From CAYRHN01 sp964424115 (GTDB taxonomy: Bacteria; Chloroflexota; Anaerolineae; Anaerolineales; Anaerolineaceae), in assembly GCA_964424115.1 (NCBI GenBank), contig CAYRHN010000006.1, positions 1 to 64,000 on the forward strand: a stretch of DNA of 64,000 nucleotides. Reading direction: 5' to 3'. This document shows positions 52,031 to 60,906 of the stretch, one piece after another. Both the position numbers and the translations under genes were made by a program. The notes below the pieces were generated by a model. It ran no database searches, was not told the origin of the DNA, and saw only the letters and a program-made list of their open reading frames with translations. The first letter of the stretch is position 1; every line of letters begins with the position of its first letter.

Positions 52031-53575
52031 CTATTCGGCGGCGCGGGGCAGCCAGACCGAAAAACGGCTGCCTTCCCCCACCACGCTTTGTACTGCCACC
52101 CGGCCGTGCATGGTCTCGCTGAGCTCCCGCACGATCGCCAGTCCCAGGCCGCTGTTAAATTCCCCGCTGGCATTGCGTCCCTGATAGAACTTTTCCCAGA
52201 TATGCGGCAGGTCGAGCGAGTCGATCCCTTCCCCGGTGTCGTGAACCTGCATACAGATCTCGTGCTCTTCGATCTCGATATCGACCGCCACAATACCCCC
52301 CGGCGGCGTGTAGCGTGCGCCGTTTTGAAGCAGATTGCGCAGGACCTGCTCCACCCGCAGGCGGTCGGCATGCACTGGCGGGCATTCCTCCGGCAGGTGG
52401 GCGATCACGCTGACCTTGCGGCTGCGCCAGGTCAACGGCGCCACTGCGTCCACGGTTTGCTGGATCACCGGCAGGAGATCAAAGCTTTCCAGGTTGAGGC
52501 TCAAGCGGTTGACCTCAGCCCGCGACAGGGTGAACAGGTCTTCGATCAGGTTCTGCATGCGCTGGCCTTCGGCCTGCATGGCGGCCAGGTTCTGGCGGAT
52601 CTCGGGCGGCAGGTTGGGAGCATCCAGGCTCTGTTCCAGGTGCCCGCTCATAATGGCCAGAGGGGTGCGCAGTTCGTGGGATGCGGAAGCGGTCAGCTCG
52701 CGCTGGTTCTTCAGCAAGGTGGTGACCCGGTCCCGCTCTGCCAGGAGGCCGGCCGAAGCCTTTTCCAGTTCCTCGGCCATGTGGTTGAAATCCCGCTGCA
52801 ATTGCGCGATCTCATCTTCCCCTTCGACGATCGACCGCGCCCGCAGGTCTCCGGCGCTCAACTGCTGGGCCGCGTGGGCCAATGTTTCCAGGCGGCGCGC
52901 CAGATTCCGCGAGGCGGTATACGCGGTGACCGCCATGACCGGCAGCAAGACCAGCAGGATGGGAATGAAAATGGCGGGCAGGACCAGGACCAGGATGAAG
53001 ACTACCTGGATGATCAGCGCCAGGGCGTTGGCAAAGATATTACTATCGGGATTGACCAGGGTCGGGAAGGCGACCGCGCCGAACACCCCCACCAACACCA
53101 GCACGAGGACTGACAAGGCGCTGAGCATGGCATGGTTGATCGACCACATGAAGCGCCGCCGGCGAAGCGACTGCCATTTTCCCCATCCCCACAGCGCCAG
53201 GCGCCAGAAAAGATAAGCGGGGGAGGTGAGCCCCAGGACGATCAGCAAAATAGCGGAGCCAAAGGAGTTGTTCTCGATCAGGCTGTTGACGCCGGGGAGG
53301 AAGTGCCAGAAGACCAGGATCGCTGCCAATCCCAGGGTGAGCAGCAGGCTGGTCCCGACCTCGATCAAGAAATTTCTGGAACGGGAAAGGCCCGGGCGGG
53401 AGGCGCGCAGGCCCGGCCAGGCAGAGGCAAAGAAAAGAGCCAGGTTGACTCCCTCTCCGATGGCGACATCTCCCAGGCCCGGCGTCAATGCCAGCAGCGC
53501 GGAAAATCCCGCCATGATTCCCCAGCCTTCCATCAGCGCGCGCGAAACGGGAACACTCTGCAGGCGGATCTTCAT
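52031..53575 (-). CDS. Sensor histidine kinase
   Basis: 514 residues. The N-terminal half has several TM helices (about 15-235) with short loops and no clear extracytoplasmic domain, suggesting sensing within the membrane. A HAMP domain (about 225-280) is followed by HisKA ASHELRTPLAIM with His300, and an HATPase domain with the N-box (LRNLLQNGARYTPPGG), the G1 box (VHDTGEGID) and GLGLAIVREL. The ATG overlaps the response-regulator stop by one base. The likely output is the regulator encoded immediately upstream. Confidence 0.93.
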   Translation of the reverse strand: MKIRLQSVPVSRALMEGWGIMAGFSALLALTPGLGDVAIGEGVNLALFFASAWPGLRASRPGLSRSRNFLIEVGTSLLLTLGLAAILVFWHFLPGVNSLIENNSFGSAILLIVLGLTSPAYLFWRLALWGWGKWQSLRRRRFMWSINHAMLSALSVLVLVLVGVFGAVAFPTLVNPDSNIFANALALIIQVVFILVLVLPAIFIPILLVLLPVMAVTAYTASRNLARRLETLAHAAQQLSAGDLRARSIVEGEDEIAQLQRDFNHMAEELEKASAGLLAERDRVTTLLKNQRELTASASHELRTPLAIMSGHLEQSLDAPNLPPEIRQNLAAMQAEGQRMQNLIEDLFTLSRAEVNRLSLNLESFDLLPVIQQTVDAVAPLTWRSRKVSVIAHLPEECPPVHADRLRVEQVLRNLLQNGARYTPPGGIVAVDIEIEEHEICMQVHDTGEGIDSLDLPHIWEKFYQGRNASGEFNSGLGLAIVRELSETMHGRVAVQSVVGEGSRFSVWLPRAAE

Positions 53576-54276
53576 CAGTTTTTTCTCAGCCGGTATCCAA
53601 CGCCCCACACGGCCTCGATCTCATCCCCCGCGGGATGGATCTTCTTGCGCAGGCGTAGAATGGCATTGTCCACCGAACGGTCGCCTTCGATATAGGGTTG
53701 GTTCCAGATCACTTCCAATAAATAGGTGCGGCTGAAGACGCGGCCCGGATTGCGCAGAAAGAGCATCAACAGGTTGAATTCGATCTGGGTCAGGATGATT
53801 TCTGCGCCGTTCATTTCGGCCCGCATGGCCAGCGGATCGACGCGCAGATCGCGCCAGACGAGCGGTTTTTCGCCGCCGCCCTGGTCATCCGAGAGGGTCT
53901 GGCGGATCTTTTCCGCCCGGCGCAGGAGGGCCTTCACCCGCGCCAGCAGTTCGCGCATGGAGAACGGTTTGGCCAGGTAGTCGTCGGCGCCCATTTCCAG
54001 CCCGATCACGCGGTCAGCTTCTTCCCCCCGGGCGGTCAGCATCAAGACCGGTGGGCAGACGCGGCTGTCGTTCTGTAAACGGCGCAGAACTTCCACGCCG
54101 TCCAGGACGGGCAGCATCCAATCCAGAAGGATCGCATCCGGCCGGCAGCGCTCGACCAGTTCCAGGGCGGTTTTGCCGTCCGCACAATCCACCACCTCGT
54201 AACCGGCTGTATTCAGCTCCCGGCGGATGATCCCGACCAGCTCCAGGTTATCCTCGACCAGTAAGATCTTCGTCAC
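53575..54276 (-). CDS. OmpR-family response regulator
   Basis: 233 residues: receiver domain (1-120) with Asp52 as phosphoacceptor (LLDWMLP), acidic Glu8/Asp9 and Lys102-type switch residues, followed by an OmpR/PhoB winged helix (about 135-230; RVFSRTYLLEVIW, VDNAILRLRKKI, VWGVGYRL). Translation starts at a GTG. Two TGTCGCA repeats 11 bp apart lie 34-50 bp upstream, so autoregulation is likely, and related repeats precede the ABC exporter operon. Confidence 0.94.
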   Translation of the reverse strand: MTKILLVEDNLELVGIIRRELNTAGYEVVDCADGKTALELVERCRPDAILLDWMLPVLDGVEVLRRLQNDSRVCPPVLMLTARGEEADRVIGLEMGADDYLAKPFSMRELLARVKALLRRAEKIRQTLSDDQGGGEKPLVWRDLRVDPLAMRAEMNGAEIILTQIEFNLLMLFLRNPGRVFSRTYLLEVIWNQPYIEGDRSVDNAILRLRKKIHPAGDEIEAVWGVGYRLRKN

Positions 54277-54309
54277 AGCCTAATCATATCATAGGCCTGC
54301 CGGGGCCTT

Positions 54310-54327
54310 TGTCGCAATTTTGTCGCA
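54310..54327 (-). promoter_or_regulatory. Two 11-bp-spaced repeats before the response-regulator gene
   Basis: TGTCGCA at 54310 and 54321 on the plus strand (TGCGACA-N4-TGCGACA on the coding strand). They match the four repeats before the ABC exporter operon. Confidence 0.65.
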
Positions 54328-54718
54328 TTCGGGGGGGAGGGGGCGATCTGCGTGGATGTTGCCTGGCAGGCCTCCGGCACGGGATGGGGAGGGACAAGGC
54401 GGGGCTTGGGGAAAAACGAACCGAGGCTCGTCATTTATGGCGGGCCTCGGTTGAGAGCGGGATTGGGCGGCAAGGTGTTATTTCTTCGGGAGATTGGCGG
54501 CGGAGGAAAGGCGTTCTTTTGATTTTGGAGGAGGAGAGGGGTTGTTTTCATGGTCTGGATTTCCTTTGTTTGTGCCGGAGTTGTTTTGGTTCGTTAATCG
54601 TATTATGCGCCGTTTGGTTGACAATGCAACGGCTTTGTCTTCCTTCCTCCTTACTTGAATCAGAACGGGAGGTTGGAAAACCTCCCGCTTCTCTGACATT
54701 TCTCTGACATGCCCCAGA
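54328..54718. other. Intergenic region with a terminator hairpin
   Basis: About 390 bp. Near the radical SAM stop is a perfect 9-bp hairpin, CGGGAGGTT (54666-54674) with its complement at 54679-54687, a probable terminator of the NTPase operon though its T tail is weak. TCTCTGACAT is tandemly duplicated at about 54691-54711. An open plus-strand frame (54309-54707) has no recognisable protein and is rejected. Confidence 0.5.
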
Positions 54719-56191
54719 TCAATTCTGGTTGGAGTATTTGATCAATCGCAATCCTTCCAGGCGCATAACAGCCGGCAACAGGGTCTTATAAACCTGGCAG
54801 TTGGGACTGGGTACGTCCCACTTGTTGAAGGCGCGGTAGGTCTCAAGGGGACAGCCGCCGGCGCAGATGTGGCGGAAAGCGCACGTTTGACAACCTTTCT
54901 TTCTGCTGACAGGGAAATTGTGAAAATCAGGGGTTGAGCCCAGCCCGGCCCAATCAGCATCAGCCAGATCGCCGGCAGCCTGGTGGATCAGCATCTGGCA
55001 AGGGGCAGTGCGTCCTTCGTGATCGATGACCACGTAGCTGAGCCCGGCTCCGCAGGTGTGCAGGTGCGCACTGGAGAGGCAGCGGTCCAGCAAGCCGTCC
55101 AGCATGGGCCAATCCGGCAGGGCGCGCTCGATCACCTGGTAAGCCGCCAGCATTCCCTGAATGATCCTTTCTGTTTCAATTTCCAGCCCTTTGTGATTCA
55201 TGGCCGCCTGCGGTTGGCGGTAGAAATTCAAATTCAAACGCAATCCGCGGGCGAGGATCCATTCAACAGCCTCCGCAATTCCGTCTGTGTTCCATCCGGT
55301 CACGGTCAGGGAGACAATCGGGCGAATACCGTTGGGGATGAGGAGATGATCTACAGCGTGCACCAGGGCCTGGAAAGCGCTGACGCCGTTCCGTGCCGGC
55401 CGCAGCTGGTCATGCACTTCTCCAACGCCATCCAGCGATACCATGATCTCGATTTTATGGTCGGCGATCCAGTTCGCATCGGCGGCCTCCAGCAAGGTGC
55501 CGTTGGTGAGAATGATCTCACTGTAAGCAATATCGGTTTGGCGGGATAATTTTTGCGCCTGCTCATGCAATGCCCGGATAAGCCCCATCTGTAAAGTAGG
55601 TTCCCCACCGGCATATTTCAGTCTCAGCCCAGGAAAATGATGGGCCTTTGCCAATGCAAACAGATCTTCCAATACGCGCAGGCCGGTCTCCAGCTTCATA
55701 AAGTCTGCCGATTTCACCACGTAACAATATGGGCAATCCAGGTTGCAGTCATTGCTGATCTGGAGCCATGCGGTCAGAACCTGGGCTGTGCCGGGCTCCA
55801 AGACAGGCGCGGCATGGACAGGCTGGATTAAACGGTGCTGGCACATCAGGCGGTCAATCGGTTCTGTGAGAAGGTGGGGAGTGGAAAAATCCATCCACCG
55901 CCGCAGGGCAGCTTCGTTGATCACCCCCGGAGCGGTTGGATTGTAGGGATTGAAGATGAGCCAGTGGGCATCGCCCAGCGGGGTCAGGCTGGTTTCCGGC
56001 GCCTGGATGAACAGGGAGTCGGCAATATCTTTGATCTCATTGGTTGAAACCTGCCCCACGCATGCACAGTCGTTTTCCACTTCATCTTTCAGTTCGGAAA
56101 ACAGGACCATAGAGTTGGGACATGCGCAATCATCCAGTTTATTGGCTGGTTGGGCAAACCATAATTTCGGTTCTAGAGATTTTTTGCTCAT
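54719..56191 (-). CDS. Radical SAM/SPASM peptide-modifying enzyme
   Basis: 490 residues from the ATG at 56191 with GGAG upstream (a TTG lies 12 bp earlier). The radical SAM cluster is CNLDCPYC, followed by YAGGEPTLQ and an AdoMet core with LTNGTLL and SLDG. The C-terminal SPASM domain carries CQTCAFRHICAGGCPLE and a later Cys (SPNC). Residues about 70-125 look like a PqqD-type peptide-recognition domain (WLIFNPYNPTAPGVINEAAL). The first 50 residues contain two DCAC motifs (DDCACP, NDCACVG), unusual for the family. It is the last gene of the NTPase operon, 40 bp after its neighbour; the substrate peptide is not identified. Confidence 0.88.
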   Translation of the reverse strand: MSKKSLEPKLWFAQPANKLDDCACPNSMVLFSELKDEVENDCACVGQVSTNEIKDIADSLFIQAPETSLTPLGDAHWLIFNPYNPTAPGVINEAALRRWMDFSTPHLLTEPIDRLMCQHRLIQPVHAAPVLEPGTAQVLTAWLQISNDCNLDCPYCYVVKSADFMKLETGLRVLEDLFALAKAHHFPGLRLKYAGGEPTLQMGLIRALHEQAQKLSRQTDIAYSEIILTNGTLLEAADANWIADHKIEIMVSLDGVGEVHDQLRPARNGVSAFQALVHAVDHLLIPNGIRPIVSLTVTGWNTDGIAEAVEWILARGLRLNLNFYRQPQAAMNHKGLEIETERIIQGMLAAYQVIERALPDWPMLDGLLDRCLSSAHLHTCGAGLSYVVIDHEGRTAPCQMLIHQAAGDLADADWAGLGSTPDFHNFPVSRKKGCQTCAFRHICAGGCPLETYRAFNKWDVPSPNCQVYKTLLPAVMRLEGLRLIKYSNQN

Positions 56192-56231
56192 AAGGCTCTC
56201 CAAAAACAGACCGGGCGGCTAAATAAAAGGA

Positions 56232-59200
56232 TCACTCATCCTCATCTTGGGTATGCTCGCCAAAGCAATCGTCCAGGAATTCATCCAGATTACCCAGGTC
56301 TTGCAGGACCATGGTCTCGCTGCCGATATTGTATTCAGATTTGCTGCGATACAACGTCTCGTACTTCCGGAATAACTTCAATTCCGTCTGGTTGAACTTC
56401 TTAAGATATTCATATAAGGTATCATAGGTTTGTGAAAGCGCTGAAGACCGCGGGGAATAGAGTTGGGCGTATGCCAAAGACTTCACAAAAGCCCTGGCTG
56501 CCTCGCCAAGCCTCAAATGAACCTCTTCGTCCTGAGAAAGCCTCTCCCGCTGTTCCTTTTGCTTCTGTTCACTTCCTACGGGGTCAGTGATCTGCTCCAG
56601 TTCCGAGGGACCCTTGGCTCGATATTTTTCGGCCAGGAGGAGGAAGCGGTCCATTGCGATCCGTCCCAGCAGGCTTTCGATCTTGCCGCGTTGCTGGAAA
56701 ACATACGCTGTATCTCTTTGTGCTTTCGGCATGGTTCCCTTGGTTATTTCACTGGTCTTTTTTTCATCGCGATCGATCTTTGATAACAGTCTTTCGGCAG
56801 TTTCTATATCCTGTGTGGTCAGGGTAATGTAATTCTCAATCTGGTCCATGATCTCAGGTTGCCTCGCTTTGTAGGAATCGGCGAAATCAAGCATCAGGCG
56901 GGTGGCAAAGGAGTAATGCGTCCAGGCGATATTGATCTGCGCATCCAGCTCCAATTTTACATTTTTGACTTGCTCTGCAAGATTAATGGCTTTTTCGAGA
57001 TTGTTCCTGGCGTTTGAATAGAGGGTGACCGCTGGAATATCTTGAAATATGGGGAGCTGATCGCGCTGCAAACAACCGAATTCAATATACGACTCAATTC
57101 TCCGGGCCAATTCTTTGCTCGCAGGGCTTTCAGGGTCGGTGAAGATCTTGCGTGCCTCGCCAAGCACGGTTTCAGCATTTTTAAGTAGATCCTTGGGTTT
57201 GTCCGGCAGCCGGAGCCCCAGCCGGTCTTTCCAGGCCAGCCGGCGTAAGGCTTCTCCTAATTGCAGGCAAGCCAGGCCGCGGCCGCGGTCATCTTGCGAG
57301 CGTTTGAAATATACCAGGGCGGTGGCTGCTTCCACCCAGGCCGATTCAGGGCGCAGGTTGTCATTATCAATGAGCGCCAGAGTGTTAATCGATAGAGCCA
57401 GTGGAATATCATCACCCAATTTTCGGCGCAGGCGGTATCCGTCCAGGCACAACCGCCGCGACCGCTGGCGGCCCATATCCGAAAGAACCCGGGAAAGGTT
57501 GTTCAGGATGGTAGCGATATGCGCTTCCGATTTGGTCTCGCGCATCAGTTTTAATGCTCTGGCGTAGGATTTCTTGGCTTCCGTGAGCCTGCCTAAATTT
57601 GCGTAGCCGTAACCGATGAAATTGCAGGCCAGAGCGATCACACGCATCAAACGCCGTTCTGCCGGATGTCCTTTGAAGCCATATTCAATGCGGCCGTCGA
57701 TATTGACAGCATCATTACGCTCCCCTTTCCTCAATAGTTCAAGATTCTTGACAATGGTATGCAAATGGTCGATCGCCTCTTCAGATTTCTCTCCCTGCAA
57801 AATTCGGGCATATTCGCTGAATACTTGAACCTGGGATCGGAAAAAGGTATGCTGCCAGGAATGGCGCGCATATTCGTTGTGCCCGATTTCTTTGGGAGGA
57901 TTGCCAATCAATTGAATAGTTTCTTTGGATAGTTGTAATGCGCGGTCGATTTGGGGACGGTAAGCAAAACGCGCCATCCAGCGGATCACTTCATCTTGCT
58001 GTGCCACGCGGCGCAAGGCATCGATCGCGGGGGTGTTATATCGTTTCAGCGCTCCCCAATCCTCATATTCGATGAAGTCAACCAGATCGTGATTGTAAAT
58101 CACCTGGTGTAGAACAGCTTCGTAGAGCACGTCTGCTTCGATGTCGTTGGCCAATCCGCGCTGCATTGCGAGATCGAAAAATGAATTGTTGATTTGCCAG
58201 GCCGGGGATAAACACAAGGCATAATACATTTGTTCACGTTCCCAACGGCCCATTTTCTCGAGGTTTTGACGGCGCTTGTGGATCTCTTCGTAATCCGGCT
58301 TGGGGAACTCCACTTTCCAGGCTTCCAGCGGATCAGTGATCCGGGCTTGCAGCTCGCGTTCCTCTTGTTCGCGCCATGCATCGCGGCTGGTCCGGGCTGT
58401 TTTAGACTCTTGTTCCGCATAGCTCCAAAGGAATTTGTATAATTGGCGGCGTTCTTGTATTTCGTCTTTTTTGCTGCCGTTGATCTTGCGGTGGTTCGCG
58501 AAAATGGTATAAATCTCATCCTGCAGCCCCAGGCGTTTGCCGGGGCGTTCACGATAGACCGATAACATCGGCAAGGTCTTAATCGCCTCGGTCACCGCTG
58601 CTGCGTTATACCCATATAATTCGACCATGATTCTTTTTAGTTGTTCTTCATCCACCCCGATGGGAATGCGCACAAGCGTCAACAATAATTGATTTTCAAC
58701 GGAGTCAGGATTGAAAAGAGAATGGATAAAGCGGGCTTCGATCTCCGTTTGAATTTTCTTCAACCCATTTGAGCGGCTGATCTCTTGCTGGATAACCTCC
58801 CGGCTGCTCAACAATTGTTCGGGGATCTCTTTTCCAGATAAAAGCAGGTCGGTGTAAATGGCCAGGCGAATGGGCTGCCCGTTGGTGCACAGATGGAGAA
58901 GTTCCACCTGTTCTGCTGAATTCGCGTAACTTTCGGCCACCTTCCCGGCTACCTGGCTGGAACGCCGTTCGTCTTTCTTCCATTCATCTGCAAGAGCGAT
59001 CAGGTATGCGCGTACCTCCTCGGGGCTGAATTGATCCAGTTCGCACATATCCAGCTTGCAATGCTTATTCTTTCCGGCTGCCTTGCGGATCTTGTTAAAG
59101 AAGGGTTGGCCGTAGTGATCATCATCTCGCCCGGCCAGGACCAGGGTGGTGTTGGGCAGCCAGCCTTGTTCAATGGCCTGGACCAACCATTCCAGTGAAT

Positions 59201-59789
59201 CATAGGCCAGATCCTCAGCGTTCAGCATTCCCAGGTCTCGCAGCCATTGCGGATTGAACTGCGTGACCCGTTCAACCGTATCCAGTGCGATCACCAGATG
59301 GAAATTTTTTGCATTCCTACGGTAGTCTTCCAGAAAATTTCGCTTGACCTTATCCTCGGAGGTTTGCAGCACCTTGAATTGGGCGTGAAATTCGCGCTGC
59401 TGCTGGTACTCTTCGTAAGCGTTATCATAGTTGATGAAATCGATCAATGGATTGGCGTTTACCAGCCGCTGCCGGATGGCCTGCAGCAGGTGTTCAACCA
59501 GATTAAATTCAATATCATACATGTCCAGCGGCTGCGTGAAGACCACTTTCTTTTCCAATCCCCAGGTGGGTTTCGATTGTTCGGATTTTTGCTGGTATTG
59601 GGGATTTCCGGCATAATGCAGCAGTTCCTCCAGCAGCTTGGTCTTGCCCATGCCGCCCTTTCCCGGCAGCAAGATGATATGCAGATCTGCCGGAGGAGTG
59701 GTAAGCCAGCCCTTAAAGGCTTCCAAAAGCGCCGAACGGCCGACAAAATTGGCGCGCACTAACGGATTAAAAGCGGTTTGTTCACTCAT
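56232..59789 (-). CDS. Large STAND-like NTPase with TPR-type C-terminal region
   Basis: 1185 residues from an ATG behind GGGAGAG that overlaps the preceding gene by 8 bp. The N-terminal NTPase has Walker A GKGGMGKTK (43-51), a Walker-B-like LVIALDTVERV and a downstream LVLAGRDD, the arrangement of STAND/AP-ATPases. A helical middle part and TPR-like repeats (about 690-830; FIGYGYANLGRLTEAKKSYARAL) occupy the rest. STAND NTPases are signal-dependent switches, often in immunity or regulation. No separate effector domain is visible in this protein. Confidence 0.85.
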   Translation of the reverse strand: MSEQTAFNPLVRANFVGRSALLEAFKGWLTTPPADLHIILLPGKGGMGKTKLLEELLHYAGNPQYQQKSEQSKPTWGLEKKVVFTQPLDMYDIEFNLVEHLLQAIRQRLVNANPLIDFINYDNAYEEYQQQREFHAQFKVLQTSEDKVKRNFLEDYRRNAKNFHLVIALDTVERVTQFNPQWLRDLGMLNAEDLAYDSLEWLVQAIEQGWLPNTTLVLAGRDDDHYGQPFFNKIRKAAGKNKHCKLDMCELDQFSPEEVRAYLIALADEWKKDERRSSQVAGKVAESYANSAEQVELLHLCTNGQPIRLAIYTDLLLSGKEIPEQLLSSREVIQQEISRSNGLKKIQTEIEARFIHSLFNPDSVENQLLLTLVRIPIGVDEEQLKRIMVELYGYNAAAVTEAIKTLPMLSVYRERPGKRLGLQDEIYTIFANHRKINGSKKDEIQERRQLYKFLWSYAEQESKTARTSRDAWREQEERELQARITDPLEAWKVEFPKPDYEEIHKRRQNLEKMGRWEREQMYYALCLSPAWQINNSFFDLAMQRGLANDIEADVLYEAVLHQVIYNHDLVDFIEYEDWGALKRYNTPAIDALRRVAQQDEVIRWMARFAYRPQIDRALQLSKETIQLIGNPPKEIGHNEYARHSWQHTFFRSQVQVFSEYARILQGEKSEEAIDHLHTIVKNLELLRKGERNDAVNIDGRIEYGFKGHPAERRLMRVIALACNFIGYGYANLGRLTEAKKSYARALKLMRETKSEAHIATILNNLSRVLSDMGRQRSRRLCLDGYRLRRKLGDDIPLALSINTLALIDNDNLRPESAWVEAATALVYFKRSQDDRGRGLACLQLGEALRRLAWKDRLGLRLPDKPKDLLKNAETVLGEARKIFTDPESPASKELARRIESYIEFGCLQRDQLPIFQDIPAVTLYSNARNNLEKAINLAEQVKNVKLELDAQINIAWTHYSFATRLMLDFADSYKARQPEIMDQIENYITLTTQDIETAERLLSKIDRDEKKTSEITKGTMPKAQRDTAYVFQQRGKIESLLGRIAMDRFLLLAEKYRAKGPSELEQITDPVGSEQKQKEQRERLSQDEEVHLRLGEAARAFVKSLAYAQLYSPRSSALSQTYDTLYEYLKKFNQTELKLFRKYETLYRSKSEYNIGSETMVLQDLGNLDEFLDDCFGEHTQDEDE

Positions 59790-60879
59790 GGTCTTCTCTC
59801 CCTTGATCCTCGGACGCGGCTTCAAGTTCATTGATGTCGCATAGGATGTCATACAAACCTCTGGTCACGACGAACTCCCCATCCTTGAAATGCTCGACCA
59901 GGCGATATCTCACCAACTGCCCGATACGGTCATCTCCTCTCAGAATAATTTGCTCCATTCTTCGGCTGACGATCTCCAGCGCCTGGATCATTGTCCACCC
60001 CTCTGTGAAATGATCTTGTTGGCATCTGGCCAGCTCTTTGAGCAGGCGCAGCGCCTGTTCATTGATGGGGGTGTATCCGGCATGCGTCAGCATCTTCTGC
60101 ACGCACTGATCCAGGTCGGAGACGGTCAATTCTCCAAAAGCCGGGCGTTGGGTGGTTTCTTGCTCAAACAAAAATGTATTAATAGCCGGATGATCCCAAT
60201 GATAATGGCGCAGCAGTTTTTTCCATTTTTGGATGATAGTTGGATCATAATCTGGGTGCTGCATTTGTAATTTTTGGAACTGCTCGTTCTCGTTCACCGC
60301 ACTTTCCAACGGGAGCTGCCATTTATTTCGGGTGACCAATACCCCGAATAGCTCGGAGAATTCGCGGCAGCCGATCAGGATGCGGGTACACGGACGGCTC
60401 AGGAAGGGTTCAAATACCAGGTCGCAAAAAATGCTCGCGGCTTCAGAGTTCAACTTGTCGTACTCATCTACTACCAATAAAGGAATTTTTGGCCCATCAC
60501 AAATCTTCTTCACCAGGTGTTGGATCAGCCCCGGCAGATCGACAAAACCAGCCGGATCCTGGAGATCCAGTTCTTTCCCTTCGCTGGTAAGAAATTTCAT
60601 AAACCAATTCCACAAAGCATTCTCAACGATCCGCCCGTCATGATCCACGATTTTCTCTAGCGGCAGCTCCAGGACGAAATATTTTGTCCGGACGGATTTC
60701 TTGCGGCAATATTGCAGCAGATCTTGAATCAGCCAGGTCTTGCCCGCGCACGGGGGGCCAACCAGAGCGCGCAATCGTTTTTCCTGGTTGGTTTCCAACC
60801 ATCTGATCAGGACCTTTGTCTCTAGGCGGCTAACAAAGAGCTCTTGTTGGAAATTGCCGTCTTCAGTGGGTTCGAGCAT
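59782..60879 (-). CDS. P-loop NTPase (AAA/STAND-like)
   Basis: 365 residues from an ATG behind GGAGGG. Walker A GPPCAGKTW (41-49), Walker B LLVVDEYDK (134-142, Asp138-Glu139) and ILIGCREFSE after it form a complete ATPase core. The C-terminal part (about 280-350; ILRGDDRIGQLVRYRLVEHF) looks like a winged helix. It overlaps the large STAND-like gene by 8 bp. The other NTPases of the operon share architecture but little obvious sequence, so they are not simple tandem duplicates. Confidence 0.8.
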   Translation of the reverse strand: MLEPTEDGNFQQELFVSRLETKVLIRWLETNQEKRLRALVGPPCAGKTWLIQDLLQYCRKKSVRTKYFVLELPLEKIVDHDGRIVENALWNWFMKFLTSEGKELDLQDPAGFVDLPGLIQHLVKKICDGPKIPLLVVDEYDKLNSEAASIFCDLVFEPFLSRPCTRILIGCREFSELFGVLVTRNKWQLPLESAVNENEQFQKLQMQHPDYDPTIIQKWKKLLRHYHWDHPAINTFLFEQETTQRPAFGELTVSDLDQCVQKMLTHAGYTPINEQALRLLKELARCQQDHFTEGWTMIQALEIVSRRMEQIILRGDDRIGQLVRYRLVEHFKDGEFVVTRGLYDILCDINELEAASEDQGREDHE

Positions 60880-60906
60880 AAGATTCCCTCCTGCGGAATT
60901 ACTCGG

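Noticed and set aside
54309..54707. 132-codon frame on the plus strand between the response regulator and the radical SAM gene
   Set aside because: No ribosome-binding site, odd composition, and it covers the regulator repeats and a terminator hairpin.
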